NCBI GenBank assembly: GCA_945861595.1
Contig: CAMAVE010000015.1
Location: 1 to 32,194, forward strand
DNA: 32,194 nucleotides
Reading direction: 5' to 3'
DNA from: Synechococcus sp. UW140
GTDB taxonomy: Bacteria; Cyanobacteriota; Cyanobacteriia; PCC-6307; Cyanobiaceae
Shown piece after piece: positions 20,810 to 28,471 of the stretch (its first letter is position 1; each line of letters begins with the position of its first letter). The notes under the pieces are model-generated. The model did not search any database. It was not told the origin of the DNA and saw nothing but the letters and a program-made list of their open reading frames with translations. The translations under genes and the position numbers were made by a program.

Positions 20810-20985
20810 TTTTGATTGGTTGCAATAACGATCGCGATAATTCCCGATAATAATAAAAGTGAAATTGAAGATTTATTTTGTTTGCGCTAGATAGTCCGTA
20901 CTATTGATCTATTGGCATGGGATCCTCGCTGGCGACTCAAGCCACCGCATAAGAGCCCATCCCATGGCCTCTTATGCGGTGGGCC
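20810..20985. other. AT-rich island with large inverted repeat and possible pseudoknot
   Basis: About 115 bp (20815-20930) are strongly AT-rich in a GC-rich chromosome, including GATAATTCCCGATAATAATAA. Next to it CCACCGCATAAGAG (20942-20955) and CTCTTATGCGGTGG (20969-20982) form a perfect 14-bp inverted repeat with a 13-nt loop. Eight loop bases, ATCCCATG (20959-20966), are complementary to CATGGGAT at 20916-20923, so an H-type pseudoknot or an alternative hairpin could form. No ORF of note covers it. It could be a non-coding RNA, a binding site, or the remains of a mobile sequence. Confidence 0.5.
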
Positions 20986-21039
20986 ATAGGGGTGGCTAGT
21001 GGGGCTTCCCGTTTGAGATGGGCAGCAGCTTCAGTGGAA

Positions 21040-21071
21040 CAAAAAGAACGGGGCGATCCCAACGGGGATCG
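21040..21071 (-). terminator. Putative terminator of the small secreted-peptide gene
   Basis: On the minus strand CGATCCC (from 21071) pairs with GGGATCG (to 21054) around a CGTT loop. CCCCGTTC then precedes TTTTT at 21041-21045. It lies 37 bp after the stop of the minus-strand peptide gene at 21108. Confidence 0.6.
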
Positions 21072-21107
21072 GATCACGGCCCCTACAAAACAAGCAGCTA
21101 AGGCTGG

Positions 21108-21263
21108 TCAGTTTTTGGCGGCTTCGGCAGCGGTGTTCGAGCTGGTTTGGTGGCCTTGCAGGTGCTTTTCGCAGGCTTGGGCTCCGACGCCGAAGAGCAG
21201 CACAGTCGCCATCAGAGTTGAGGTGAAAAGGCGCTGCATGGCTGAAGTGTTATCTGTTTTCAT
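21108..21263 (-). CDS. Small secreted peptide with signal sequence
   Basis: A 51-residue product from the ATG at 21263, or 43 residues from the ATG at 21239. It contains a clear export signal: MQRLFTSTLMATVLLFGVGA followed by QA, then a likely cut before Cys. The mature part would be only about 21 residues, beginning CEKHLQGHQTSS. The AQAC site is not an ideal lipobox, so ordinary signal peptidase cleavage is at least as likely as lipid attachment. I do not know its function; the Cys/His pairs could bind metal. A hairpin with a T tract downstream supports a real transcription unit. It is divergent from the four-cysteine mini-protein. Confidence 0.6.
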   Translation of the reverse strand: MKTDNTSAMQRLFTSTLMATVLLFGVGAQACEKHLQGHQTSSNTAAEAAKN

Positions 21264-21352
21264 TTTAGGCAGGATAGGTTTAGTCAAGTCCCCTGGGATC
21301 GGCGGGTTGGGTCTTGATTTCGTTACCATCCGCTGGCGTTGCTGCCGCTTGC

Positions 21353-21517
21353 TTGCTCCCCATTCACGCCAAATGCAGCAGCTGCCGCTACTTTGATGCC
21401 CGCTCCCTCGGCGGCCTGGGTTACTGCCGCCTTTGGAGCACCGTGCTGAGTGCCGATTGGTCCCTGCCCAACCAGTGCCCCAGTTGGAGCGCCCAACCGT
21501 CCAAGCCCCGGGCTTGA
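21353..21517 (+). CDS. Four-cysteine mini-protein, TTG start
   Basis: A short protein of 54 residues from TTG 21353 (67 from TTG 21314; no ATG or GTG is available in frame). The convincing part is CSSCRYFDARSLGGLGYC followed by RLWSTVLSADWSLPNQCPSW. This gives Cys-x2-Cys-x13-Cys-x16-Cys, a pattern typical of a small zinc- or iron-sulfur-binding knuckle. No signal peptide is evident. Its neighbours give no function. The start is uncertain; the ordered Cys/aromatic pattern makes translation plausible, but I cannot name a family. Confidence 0.5.
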   Translation: MLPIHAKCSSCRYFDARSLGGLGYCRLWSTVLSADWSLPNQCPSWSAQPSKPRA

Positions 21518-21641
21518 ACAGACCCAGGGCTACATTCCATGCCCACCTTCAGTGGTTCAGCCAGGTCCCCATTTCAGGGACGATCTTCAGCATCGACTGA
21601 TTGGTCAGGATGGCAAAGCAAAGGCCAGGCTTTGTCCGTTC

Positions 21642-22127
21642 TCAGTTGCCCTTGGCCAGAAACACCAAGGCCACTCCGTTGTTGCAATAGCGCTTGCCCG
21701 TGGGCTTGGGGCCGTCATCGAAAACATGGCCCTGGTGCCCCCCACAGCGGCGGCAATGGTATTCAGTGCGGGGAATGATCAGCTTGAAGTCCACCTTGGT
21801 GGCGATGCCGTTGGCTAGGGGCTCGTAAAAACTTGGCCAGCCCGTGCCGCTGTCGTATTTCGCCTTCGAGCTGAACAGGGGCAGCTGGCAGCCGGCGCAG
21901 GCATAGGTCCCTTGGCGTTTTTCCTTGTTGAGGGGGCTGCTGAAGGGCCGTTCCGTGCCGTCCTGGCGCAGCACCGAGAAGGCCTCTGCACTCAGCCGGG
22001 AGCGCCATTGGCTTGGGCTCAGTTGCCATTGGGGATCCGCAGCCGTTGATGCTGCCTCGGCTGGCTTGGCCCCGAGCCAGGGAACTAGGGCCGATCCCAT
22101 CAGTCCAAACAGGCCGCGCCGCTTCAT
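21642..22127 (-). CDS. msrB: Exported peptide-methionine (R)-S-oxide reductase
   Basis: MsrB reduces methionine-R-sulfoxide in damaged proteins. The catalytic motif RYCNNGVAL holds the active Cys148. Two CxxC pairs, CAGC (77-80) and CRRC (125-128), form the structural zinc site, and GTGWPSFYEP and GGHQGHVFDDGP are typical. The 161-residue protein starts with MKRRGLFGLMGSALVPWLGA and a following AEA site. This is a signal peptide with twin arginines, so it is probably exported to the periplasm or lumen, perhaps by the Tat route. I prefer the ATG at 22127 because the signal then begins at the N-terminus. It follows secG at 8 bp. Confidence 0.93.
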   Translation of the reverse strand: MKRRGLFGLMGSALVPWLGAKPAEAASTAADPQWQLSPSQWRSRLSAEAFSVLRQDGTERPFSSPLNKEKRQGTYACAGCQLPLFSSKAKYDSGTGWPSFYEPLANGIATKVDFKLIIPRTEYHCRRCGGHQGHVFDDGPKPTGKRYCNNGVALVFLAKGN

Positions 22128-22134
22128 GGCCAAC

Positions 22135-22365
22135 CTAGTTGAGCCAGCCGGCACTCAACACCACCGCTAGCCCTAGGAAGAGGGACAACAGGGTCCAAGT
22201 GATGCGGTTGAGGGTGTCCTCGGCGCTCCGGGCGCTGCTGAACATGGAGCCGCCACTGCTGGCCAGGCCACCCATGCCGTCGCCCTTGGGGCTGTGCAGT
22301 AGCACGGTAACGATGAGCAGAACGCCGCTGGCGATCCAGACCCAGGAAAGAATGTTCTGAAGCAT
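22135..22365 (-). CDS. secG: Protein translocase subunit SecG
   Basis: A 76-residue inner/thylakoid membrane protein, the small accessory subunit of the SecYEG channel. There are two hydrophobic helices (residues about 7-24 and 55-73). The conserved loop between them reads LLHSPKGDGMGGLASSGGSM, the cyanobacterial counterpart of the LLQxGKGAG motif. It sits 48 bp after gpmI and just before msrB on the same strand, so the three probably share a transcript. Confidence 0.95.
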   Translation of the reverse strand: MLQNILSWVWIASGVLLIVTVLLHSPKGDGMGGLASSGGSMFSSARSAEDTLNRITWTLLSLFLGLAVVLSAGWLN

Positions 22366-22413
22366 GGGATCAGCCTAGGTCTTAGCGGCGGGGGGCGCTT
22401 GTGCCCGGGAGAA

Positions 22414-24015
22414 TCAGGCGCCCAGGCTAAGGGGCTGCCGGCTTTCGCTCACGGCCAGGGGGGCTGGCATCACTAGCGATTGGCCCGTCATCAGGCTCGG
22501 CTGGGGCAGGCCCAGGATCGCCAGCAGGGTGGGAGCAATGTCGGCCAAGCCACCGCCTTCGCGCAGCTGCACGTTGGTGCCATGGCCGGGCAGCTTGCGT
22601 TGCTCACCCTCCACCAGGATCACGGGAACCGGATTGGTGGTGTGGGCGGTCCAGGGCCGGCCATCCGGCCCCTCCATCACCTCGGCATTGCCGTGGTCGG
22701 CAGTGATCAAGAGGGTGCCGCCCATGCGATTGGTGGCTTCCATCAGGCGGCCGACGCAGTGGTCGACCGTGGCGATCGCCTGGGTGGTGGCCTCCATCTG
22801 GCCGGTGTGGCCCACCATGTCCGGGTTGGCGTAATTGATGACGACAAGGGAATAGATGCCCTTACGGATCGCCGCAATGCAATTGTCAGTGAGCTGCTCG
22901 GCGGACATGGCCGGCGATTGGTCGTAGGTGGCGACCCGGGGGGAGGGCACCAGATGGCGGTCTTCACCGGGGAAGGGTTTTTCGATGCCCCCATTGAGGA
23001 AGTAGGTGACGTGGGGGTATTTCTCCGTTTCGGCGGTTCGGAACTGGCGCAGGCCATGGCTGGACACCACCTCGCCCAGCAGGCCATCGAGGGATTCCGG
23101 CGGGAAGGCCACCTCGACAGGCAGGCCGCGCTCGTATTGGGTGAAGGTCACCACATGCAGGGGGCTGATCTGGACCCGCTCAAACGGCTCGAATTCGGGC
23201 ATCACCAGGGCCCGGATCAATTGCCGCACCCGGTCGGGGCGGAAGTTGAAACAGATCACGCCGTCATTGGGCTTGAGATGGCCTGGTCCCAGACGGGTGG
23301 GTTCGATGAATTCGTCGGTGATGCCCTCGGCGTAGGAGGCCTCCACCACCTGCAGGGCCGTCAGTCCACAGGCAGCGTCGTCCTGGCTGAGCAGTCGGTA
23401 GGCCTTTTCGGTCCGCTCCCAGCGGTTGTCCCGATCCATGGCCCAATAACGGCCGCAGATGGTGCTGAGCCGGCCCACGCCAGCCGCGGCGATCTGGGCC
23501 TCCAGGCTGGCAATGAAGCCAGGCGCACTTTGGGTGGGGGTGTCGCGTCCGTCGGTGGTGACATGGATGCAGATGTCTTTGAGGCCCCGCTCCGCCGCCC
23601 ACGTCAACAGCCCCCCCACGTGGTTCACATGGCTGTGCACGCCCCCGTTCGAACAAAGGCCGATCAGGTGCAGGGTGTTGCCGCTTTGAAGCAACTCGTC
23701 GGCGAGCTGGTTCAGGGCACCGTTACGGGCGATGCTGCCGTCGCGCACGGCCTGGCCGATGCGCACCAACTCCTGGCGAATGATCCGGCCGGAGCCAATC
23801 GTGAGGTGGCCCACTTCAGAATTGCCCATTTGTTGATCGGGCAGGCCCACATCGGCGCCACTGGCCTGGATCAGGGTGTGGGGATAGGCATGCCACAGGG
23901 CATCCATCACCGGTGTCTCGGCGTTGCGGATGGCGTTGTGTTCATGGGCAGGGCTATAACCCCAGCCATCAAGGATGGCCAGCACAACCGGCGCCACGGC
24001 CGCTTTGGAGGTCAT
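22414..24015 (-). CDS. gpmI: 2,3-bisphosphoglycerate-independent phosphoglycerate mutase
   Basis: A 533-residue Mn-dependent enzyme interconverting 3- and 2-phosphoglycerate in glycolysis. Motifs in order are [10 protein letters not shown] (metal Asp16), [16 protein letters not shown] with the phosphorylated Ser66, [33 protein letters not shown] and [13 protein letters not shown] chose the ATG at 24015, which gives the usual short lead before [12 protein letters not shown] start at 24126 would add 37 unconserved residues. It heads the gpmI-secG-msrB run. Confidence 0.97.
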   Translation of the reverse strand: MTSKAAVAPVVLAILDGWGYSPAHEHNAIRNAETPVMDALWHAYPHTLIQASGADVGLPDQQMGNSEVGHLTIGSGRIIRQELVRIGQAVRDGSIARNGALNQLADELLQSGNTLHLIGLCSNGGVHSHVNHVGGLLTWAAERGLKDICIHVTTDGRDTPTQSAPGFIASLEAQIAAAGVGRLSTICGRYWAMDRDNRWERTEKAYRLLSQDDAACGLTALQVVEASYAEGITDEFIEPTRLGPGHLKPNDGVICFNFRPDRVRQLIRALVMPEFEPFERVQISPLHVVTFTQYERGLPVEVAFPPESLDGLLGEVVSSHGLRQFRTAETEKYPHVTYFLNGGIEKPFPGEDRHLVPSPRVATYDQSPAMSAEQLTDNCIAAIRKGIYSLVVINYANPDMVGHTGQMEATTQAIATVDHCVGRLMEATNRMGGTLLITADHGNAEVMEGPDGRPWTAHTTNPVPVILVEGEQRKLPGHGTNVQLREGGGLADIAPTLLAILGLPQPSLMTGQSLVMPAPLAVSESRQPLSLGA

Positions 24016-24462
24016 CGGTTGGGCTGGTCTCCCAGCTCCGAGTTGGAGGAGCGGATCTGAAACAGGGGATTCAGCCATGCTGGGATCAAGGCCAGAGTTG
24101 CGATCGGAGGAAGGAGCTGCTTTCACCCGGACTTGCCCCTACCCTCAACAACTTCAACCACTTACAAACTTACCGCCTTATGGCCAAGGCCCCCACTAGG
24201 GCCCTGGGCGGGTCAGCTTTTGGTCACCAAGACCCCCTTGGGTCTGGCCTCCAGTCCCCTGATGGCCCTTTGGCCTGAACTGGGGCCATCGGTGGCGAGT
24301 TTGGCTGGATGGGCCCCTTGCCCTGGGCCGGGAGGCTGCCCCTCGCTCTGAGGGGCTGAATTTGAGGGGGCTGAATCGCCCGGGGCTCCCGTCCTGATGG
24401 GCGTCGGCTCTGCCAGGCTTTACCCAGTGCTTGTCCCGTCCCAGGGATCCCGTTGCGCCGTG
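24016..24462. other. Divergent intergenic region between gpmI and pyrR
   Basis: No gene is seen in these 447 bp. Two hairpins are present: AGACCC/GGGTCT (24230-24245, loop CCTT) and GCCCCTC/GAGGGGC (24338-24356, loop GCTCT). The second is followed by a near-duplicate, GAGGGGCTGAATT and GAGGGGGCTGAATC (from 24350 and 24364). Both could belong to the pyrR leader. Neither has a T tract. Promoters for both genes must lie here but are not obvious. Confidence 0.45.
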
Positions 24463-25080
24463 ATGTCGCCTTCTCCTCAGCAGGGTTTCGCGGGGCGATC
24501 GGAGCCCTTGGCCCCAGCCAGCGGCCCTGGGACCCAGGGGCGGGTTGAAATCCTGTCGCCCCTGGAGCTCTCCCGCACCCTGATCCGGTTGGCCTCCCAG
24601 GTGCTGGAGAGCGTCGCCGATAGCCGCGAGCTGGTGTTGCTGGGTATTCCCACCCGGGGGGTGGCCCTGGCCCAGGTGCTCGCCCACCAGATCGGCACCA
24701 TCGCTGGCCATGCCGTGGACCACGGCAGCCTCGATCCCACTTTCCACCGCGACGACCTGGGGCGCGTCGGCACCCGCCTGGGGATCCCCACGGAATTGCC
24801 GGCCGATTTGGAGGACCGCAGCGTGGTGTTGGTGGATGACGTGATCTTTACCGGTCGCACCGTGCGGGCGGCCCTCGAAGCCCTGCAGGCCTGGGGGCGG
24901 CCGCGCCGGGTCAGCCTGCTGGTGATGGTGGACCGGGGCCATCGCGAATTGCCGATCCAACCCGATTTTTGTGGCCGGGTGGTGCCCACCAGCCGCCAAG
25001 AAACCATTGCCCTCTGCCTGCAGGCCATCGACGGGGAGGAGGGGGTCTACCTGCTCAAGGGAGCGGATGGGGCCAGTTGA
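24463..25080 (+). CDS. pyrR: PyrR: pyrimidine regulatory protein / uracil phosphoribosyltransferase
   Basis: A 205-residue type I phosphoribosyltransferase. The PRPP-binding loop VVLVDDVIFTGRT is at residues 121-133. The N-terminal VEILSPLELSRTLIRLA, then ELVLLGIPTRGVALA and DPTFHRDDL, and the C-terminal PTSRQE place it with PyrR rather than Upp. In other bacteria PyrR binds RNA leaders of pyrimidine genes and responds to UMP; here it stands alone, so whether it regulates RNA is not shown. The ATG at 24463 gives about 25 residues more than the conserved core. A start further upstream (24397) is less likely. Confidence 0.92.
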   Translation: MSPSPQQGFAGRSEPLAPASGPGTQGRVEILSPLELSRTLIRLASQVLESVADSRELVLLGIPTRGVALAQVLAHQIGTIAGHAVDHGSLDPTFHRDDLGRVGTRLGIPTELPADLEDRSVVLVDDVIFTGRTVRAALEALQAWGRPRRVSLLVMVDRGHRELPIQPDFCGRVVPTSRQETIALCLQAIDGEEGVYLLKGADGAS

Positions 25081-25110
25081 GGGAGGCTTGCGGCCAGCCT
25101 GGCATCGGCT

Positions 25111-25332
25111 TCAGCTGGCGGGCTCGAGTTCGTCGCTGCGGAAATGGGCTTTGAAGCGGCCAAAGGCCACGATCACGGGCAGGGTTGGGCTGATCGGTCG
25201 GCCCTTCCAGTCGCCAAGAACCTCCTTGACCTCGCCCGTTTGCCCCTGTAGATCGAAGGCCTGGCCGCGGTGTTCAGGGTGGTGGAACACAACCACACTG
25301 GCGCTGACCTTGACCTGATCTCCCGCTTGCAT
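25111..25332 (-). CDS. ftrV: Ferredoxin-thioredoxin reductase, variable chain
   Basis: The 73-residue non-catalytic (alpha/variable) subunit of FTR, which with the FeS catalytic chain passes electrons from ferredoxin to thioredoxin in light regulation. It is a small SH3-like beta barrel: GDQVKVSASVVVFHHPEHRG, then FDLQGQTGEVKEVLGDW and PVIVAFGRFKAHFRSDELE. Full length for cyanobacteria. It converges on pyrR (30-bp gap) and follows the membrane-anchored gene by 42 bp on the same strand. Confidence 0.95.
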   Translation of the reverse strand: MQAGDQVKVSASVVVFHHPEHRGQAFDLQGQTGEVKEVLGDWKGRPISPTLPVIVAFGRFKAHFRSDELEPAS

Positions 25333-25374
25333 GAAGGCGCAACACTGCTATGGGAACCATCCTGCCATGGGCCC

Positions 25375-26220
25375 TTAGCGGCGACAGGTGCTCTCCGGAC
25401 CCGTTTCCACCACCTTGCCGCCCAGTTCCTTGCAGGCCCGTTCGAAGGCCTGGCCATCGTCCATGCCGGCGGCGATCTTGCGGGAGATCAGGGCATCGAG
25501 CGCAGCGATCGAGACATTCGAGGGGTTGGTGTCGCCGTGGCCTTCGTGTTCCTTGTCCTCTTGGTGGCGCAGGCTGGCGATGCCGGTCTGCACCTGCTGG
25601 CGCAGCACCTTGGTTTGATCTTTCCACCAGGGGTGATCGATGCGATTGAGGGCATCGAGGGCCTCCCACCAGCGCTGCTGCTTGATCAGGTGCTGACCCC
25701 GGTCCCGCAGCATCCGGTTGCGGGTCCAGCTCTCCCGCAGGTTGTCGCCCAGGGCGGCGCCATCGCTGCGGTGATCGGCGTTGATCGCCGCCAGCAGCAC
25801 TAGGGCCGCCTGCAGGTCCCCCTGTTGGAACAGGCCCAGGGCCCTGCTTTCCAGTTGCCGTTGCCATTGGACCAGTTGCTGTTGATCCGGCGGTTGGCTG
25901 GCGCCCGAATTGACCAGTTGCAGCTGCAGTTTCATCGCCGCTGACCATTGGCCCTGGTCCCAGAGCTGGGCGGCCTTGCGGCGGCGGCAGAGCCCCTGTT
26001 CCTGGGGGGCGGCGCCGCCGAGCCAGCGCAGGGCGGCCAGTTGGTCGGCGTAGCGGATGCAGGCATCCAGGCGACCGGCTCGGGCGGCCTCTTGGAGTTT
26101 TAAGGGAAGTTGCTGTTCCCACCAGTGCACCCCGCCCACGGCTGCGGCCACCAGTCCAAGGGTGAGACCCAGCCAGTAACGGGGGAGCCTGTGGTGGCGG
26201 AGGGCCAAGGCGGTGTGCAT
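25375..26220 (-). CDS. Membrane-anchored helical-repeat protein, unknown function
   Basis: A 281-residue protein with one N-terminal membrane helix (YWLGLTLGLVAAAVGGVHWW, about residues 15-34) and a soluble part of Trp- and Gln-rich helices with TPR-like spacing (KAAQLWDQGQWSAAMKLQLQ, ALGLFQQGDLQAALVLLAAI, LIKQQRWWEALDALNRI). The end, from about residue 238, resembles a small helical domain (ALDALISRKIAAGMDDGQAF) and finishes with a Cys near the terminus. I do not recognise a named family. It begins 83 bp downstream of the Hsp70-like gene, so it may serve as a partner or anchor for that chaperone. The ATG at 26220 places the basic residues before the helix. Confidence 0.8.
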   Translation of the reverse strand: MHTALALRHHRLPRYWLGLTLGLVAAAVGGVHWWEQQLPLKLQEAARAGRLDACIRYADQLAALRWLGGAAPQEQGLCRRRKAAQLWDQGQWSAAMKLQLQLVNSGASQPPDQQQLVQWQRQLESRALGLFQQGDLQAALVLLAAINADHRSDGAALGDNLRESWTRNRMLRDRGQHLIKQQRWWEALDALNRIDHPWWKDQTKVLRQQVQTGIASLRHQEDKEHEGHGDTNPSNVSIAALDALISRKIAAGMDDGQAFERACKELGGKVVETGPESTCRR

Positions 26221-26303
26221 GCGCCCCCCCGTTCTATGGATTGGGGCTGCCCGCCACCCGTCGTTGGGGGCAGCCCGGCTGTTGTCCACCGGCGGGGCTC
26301 AGC

Positions 26304-27920
26304 TCAGCGCACCCGCCCAAGCCGGCGTTGGGTCAGGGGCAGGCCCGTCAAGAGGTCGTCGCCCTCGAGCCGCAGGTCGCCTGTGCTGTCAATCGAAAAC
26401 CGCAGTTTCAGCCGGTCCACCCCCGCCTGGCCTGGGGGGTCGAGGGGCACAGGTGCCGGCGGTTCGGGCCAGGGATCCACGGGCGCCTCGCCGGCGGGCC
26501 GGCGGCGCAGGCGCGGCAATCCCGCCTCGAACACCACCTCACTGCGTTGCTCGGGCCTGGGTTCGCCCAGCACCAGTTCCAGGGCCCGTTGGCCGTCCTG
26601 GCTGCAGGCCAGCACCAGCTCGAAGGGGCGCTCACTTGGCCAACCCTGGCCGGCGCTGAATAGGGGGTGCCAGCGGTGCTCGCGGCTGCGCCGGTCCCAG
26701 CAGCGCAAGCTCAGGCCATGGCTGAGCAGGTCCTGGACCGTGACCCCCGGCGTCAGGCCCAGGGCCCCCAGGGCCACCGCTTCGATGGGCCGTTGATCGC
26801 GCAGGGGCACTCCAGCGCAGCGGCTCTGCAGCCAGTGACGCACGCTGGGCAGCTGGCTGGTGCCCCCCACCGGCAGGATCGCATCCACGTCCTTGAGGGC
26901 AACGCCCTGGGCCCGGGCCGAGGCCAGCACCGTTTCGAGTAAGTCGTCCAGCAGCTCCATGAGTCCTTTCTCCTGCAGGAGGCGATCGAGCTGGGGCCGG
27001 CTCAGGCGCAGTTCTTGGGGGCGGGTAGGGCCCGGGAGCCAGAGCCCCAGGGCCTGCTCCTGGCTGCTGAGGCTGCATTTCATCCGCTCCACCACCTCCA
27101 ACAGGCCTGGATCGTTGCCTTGGCCAGGACAGAGGACTTCGGCGATCCAGCGGTCGATGTCGCGGCCCCCCAGGGCCAGCCCCGCCTTGCCCAGCACCCG
27201 CGCGAGGCGCAGGGCCTGCCGGCTCTGGTCCAGGTCGCGACCGGCGAAGCGCAGCAACTGGGCGATCGGCGCCGGCCGGCCTTCGCCGCCCTCCAGCGCC
27301 ACGAGCGAGAGATCCATCGTGCCGCCGCCCAAGTCCACCACAAGCACCCGGCTGCCCGGCGGCAATCCGGCGCCGATGGCGGCGGCCGTGGGTTCATCCA
27401 CTAGGGCCACCTCGGCCACCGCCAGGGCCTCGCTGGCCGTGGCCAGCCAACGCCGGTAGTCCCGGTAGCCATCGATCGGGGCGGTGAGCACCAGCCGATC
27501 CGGCTCGATGCCAGCGGGCAGCTGGCGCCAGATCCGTTGCAGCAGCAAACTGCCGGCCTGCTCCGGGCTCAAGCTGTTGGCTGGCAGGGTGTGGGGTCCA
27601 GCCCCCGTTCCTGCCTCCGCTTGGTGGGCCAGGTCGGTGCCCGCTCCGCTCGGATCCTTCTGGCGTTGGCCGCCGATGGCCCGTTTGAAATCGCGGTGCA
27701 AGGCAGCTCCGCCCCGATGAAGCAGGCCGGCCTCCAGCACCTGGCGGCCAATTAGGGGCATGCCTGCTTCGGCATCGGCCAGCCAGATCACACTCGGCAC
27801 CACCGGCGGCTCGCCTAGGGCGAAGGGCTCGATCGTTAGCAGCCGCGGCGGCTGGCCTGGCTCCTGGAAGGCCACGACGGTGCTGGTGCTGCCCAGGTCG
27901 ATGGCGAGGGTGCCGGCCAT
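26304..27920 (-). CDS. Hsp70-like ATPase with shortened C-terminus
   Basis: A 538-residue Hsp70/actin-fold protein. The ATPase motifs are present: phosphate-1 AIDLGSTSTVVAF (residues 6-18), DEPTAAAIGAG (175-185), phosphate-2 VDLGGGTMDLSL (195-206) and the adenosine motif VGGTSQLP (351-358). After about residue 390 a beta-rich stretch partly resembles the substrate-binding domain, but it is divergent and the alpha-helical lid of DnaK (which is about 100 residues longer) is missing. It is therefore an atypical Hsp70, not the housekeeping DnaK. It is divergent from rpoZ and heads a group with the membrane-anchored protein and ftrV. Confidence 0.92.
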   Translation of the reverse strand: MAGTLAIDLGSTSTVVAFQEPGQPPRLLTIEPFALGEPPVVPSVIWLADAEAGMPLIGRQVLEAGLLHRGGAALHRDFKRAIGGQRQKDPSGAGTDLAHQAEAGTGAGPHTLPANSLSPEQAGSLLLQRIWRQLPAGIEPDRLVLTAPIDGYRDYRRWLATASEALAVAEVALVDEPTAAAIGAGLPPGSRVLVVDLGGGTMDLSLVALEGGEGRPAPIAQLLRFAGRDLDQSRQALRLARVLGKAGLALGGRDIDRWIAEVLCPGQGNDPGLLEVVERMKCSLSSQEQALGLWLPGPTRPQELRLSRPQLDRLLQEKGLMELLDDLLETVLASARAQGVALKDVDAILPVGGTSQLPSVRHWLQSRCAGVPLRDQRPIEAVALGALGLTPGVTVQDLLSHGLSLRCWDRRSREHRWHPLFSAGQGWPSERPFELVLACSQDGQRALELVLGEPRPEQRSEVVFEAGLPRLRRRPAGEAPVDPWPEPPAPVPLDPPGQAGVDRLKLRFSIDSTGDLRLEGDDLLTGLPLTQRRLGRVR

Positions 27921-28098
27921 GGAGTGCCTGAAAGGTGGGGGGGCGCGCCGCTGGATTGTGGCGCAGCTGGATCGCTCCCCCGGGCGGGACTCGATGGGAA
28001 GGCCCCTGGGCCGTGGTGCCTCCGCGCGCGTGCTGCGTCGCCAGGAGGACGGGGCCGGTTGGGCCCTGGCTTAAGGTGGAACTAATGGCTGGGTTTTC

Positions 28099-28329
28099 AT
28101 GTTCATCGGCGTCGATGTGAGTCCGAAGGAAGTGGCCCAGCGGGCCGAAAGCCTGATTCGCCACTCCAGCAACCGCTACCTGACCACGGTGCGCATTGCC
28201 TTTCGCGCCAAGCAACGCCGCTTCGATGATTTCGACGGCCTGCTCGAAGATTCGATGATCAAGCCCGTGCAGCGGGCCATCGTTGAACTCAGCGACGAGC
28301 AGGACCAGCCCGACTTGTTGCCCGGCTGA
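28099..28329 (+). CDS. rpoZ: RNA polymerase omega subunit
   Basis: The 76-residue omega subunit that helps assemble RNA polymerase. It shows [20 protein letters not shown], then [19 protein letters not shown] and [20 protein letters not shown], which fits cyanobacterial RpoZ. It is divergent from the Hsp70-like gene over 178 bp. It is followed after 25 bp by a small ORF and the DUF1818 gene, suggesting a short operon. Confidence 0.93.
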   Translation: MFIGVDVSPKEVAQRAESLIRHSSNRYLTTVRIAFRAKQRRFDDFDGLLEDSMIKPVQRAIVELSDEQDQPDLLPG

Positions 28330-28354
28330 GCCTCGGCCCAGGCCCCTTCGGCCG

Positions 28355-28471
28355 ATGTCCTCTGAAGCCAGTCCCCGGTCGGCAGCTCCTGCGGATGGAG
28401 CGCTTGTTCGACTCGCTTATTTCGGCCTGGAAGGCTGGTTGTTAGATCCGCTTGAGCTTGGGCGGCCGTGA
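28355..28471 (+). CDS. Possible 38-residue protein coupled to DUF1818
   Basis: A short frame starting at ATG 28355: a Ser/Ala-rich lead followed by ALVRLAYFGLEGWLLDPLEL and GRP. Its TGA overlaps the GTG start of the DUF1818 gene (GTGA, 28468-28471), which suggests translational coupling or a leader role. No domain recognised and too short to judge by composition. It could also be a chance frame between rpoZ and DUF1818. Confidence 0.4.
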   Translation: MSSEASPRSAAPADGALVRLAYFGLEGWLLDPLELGRP

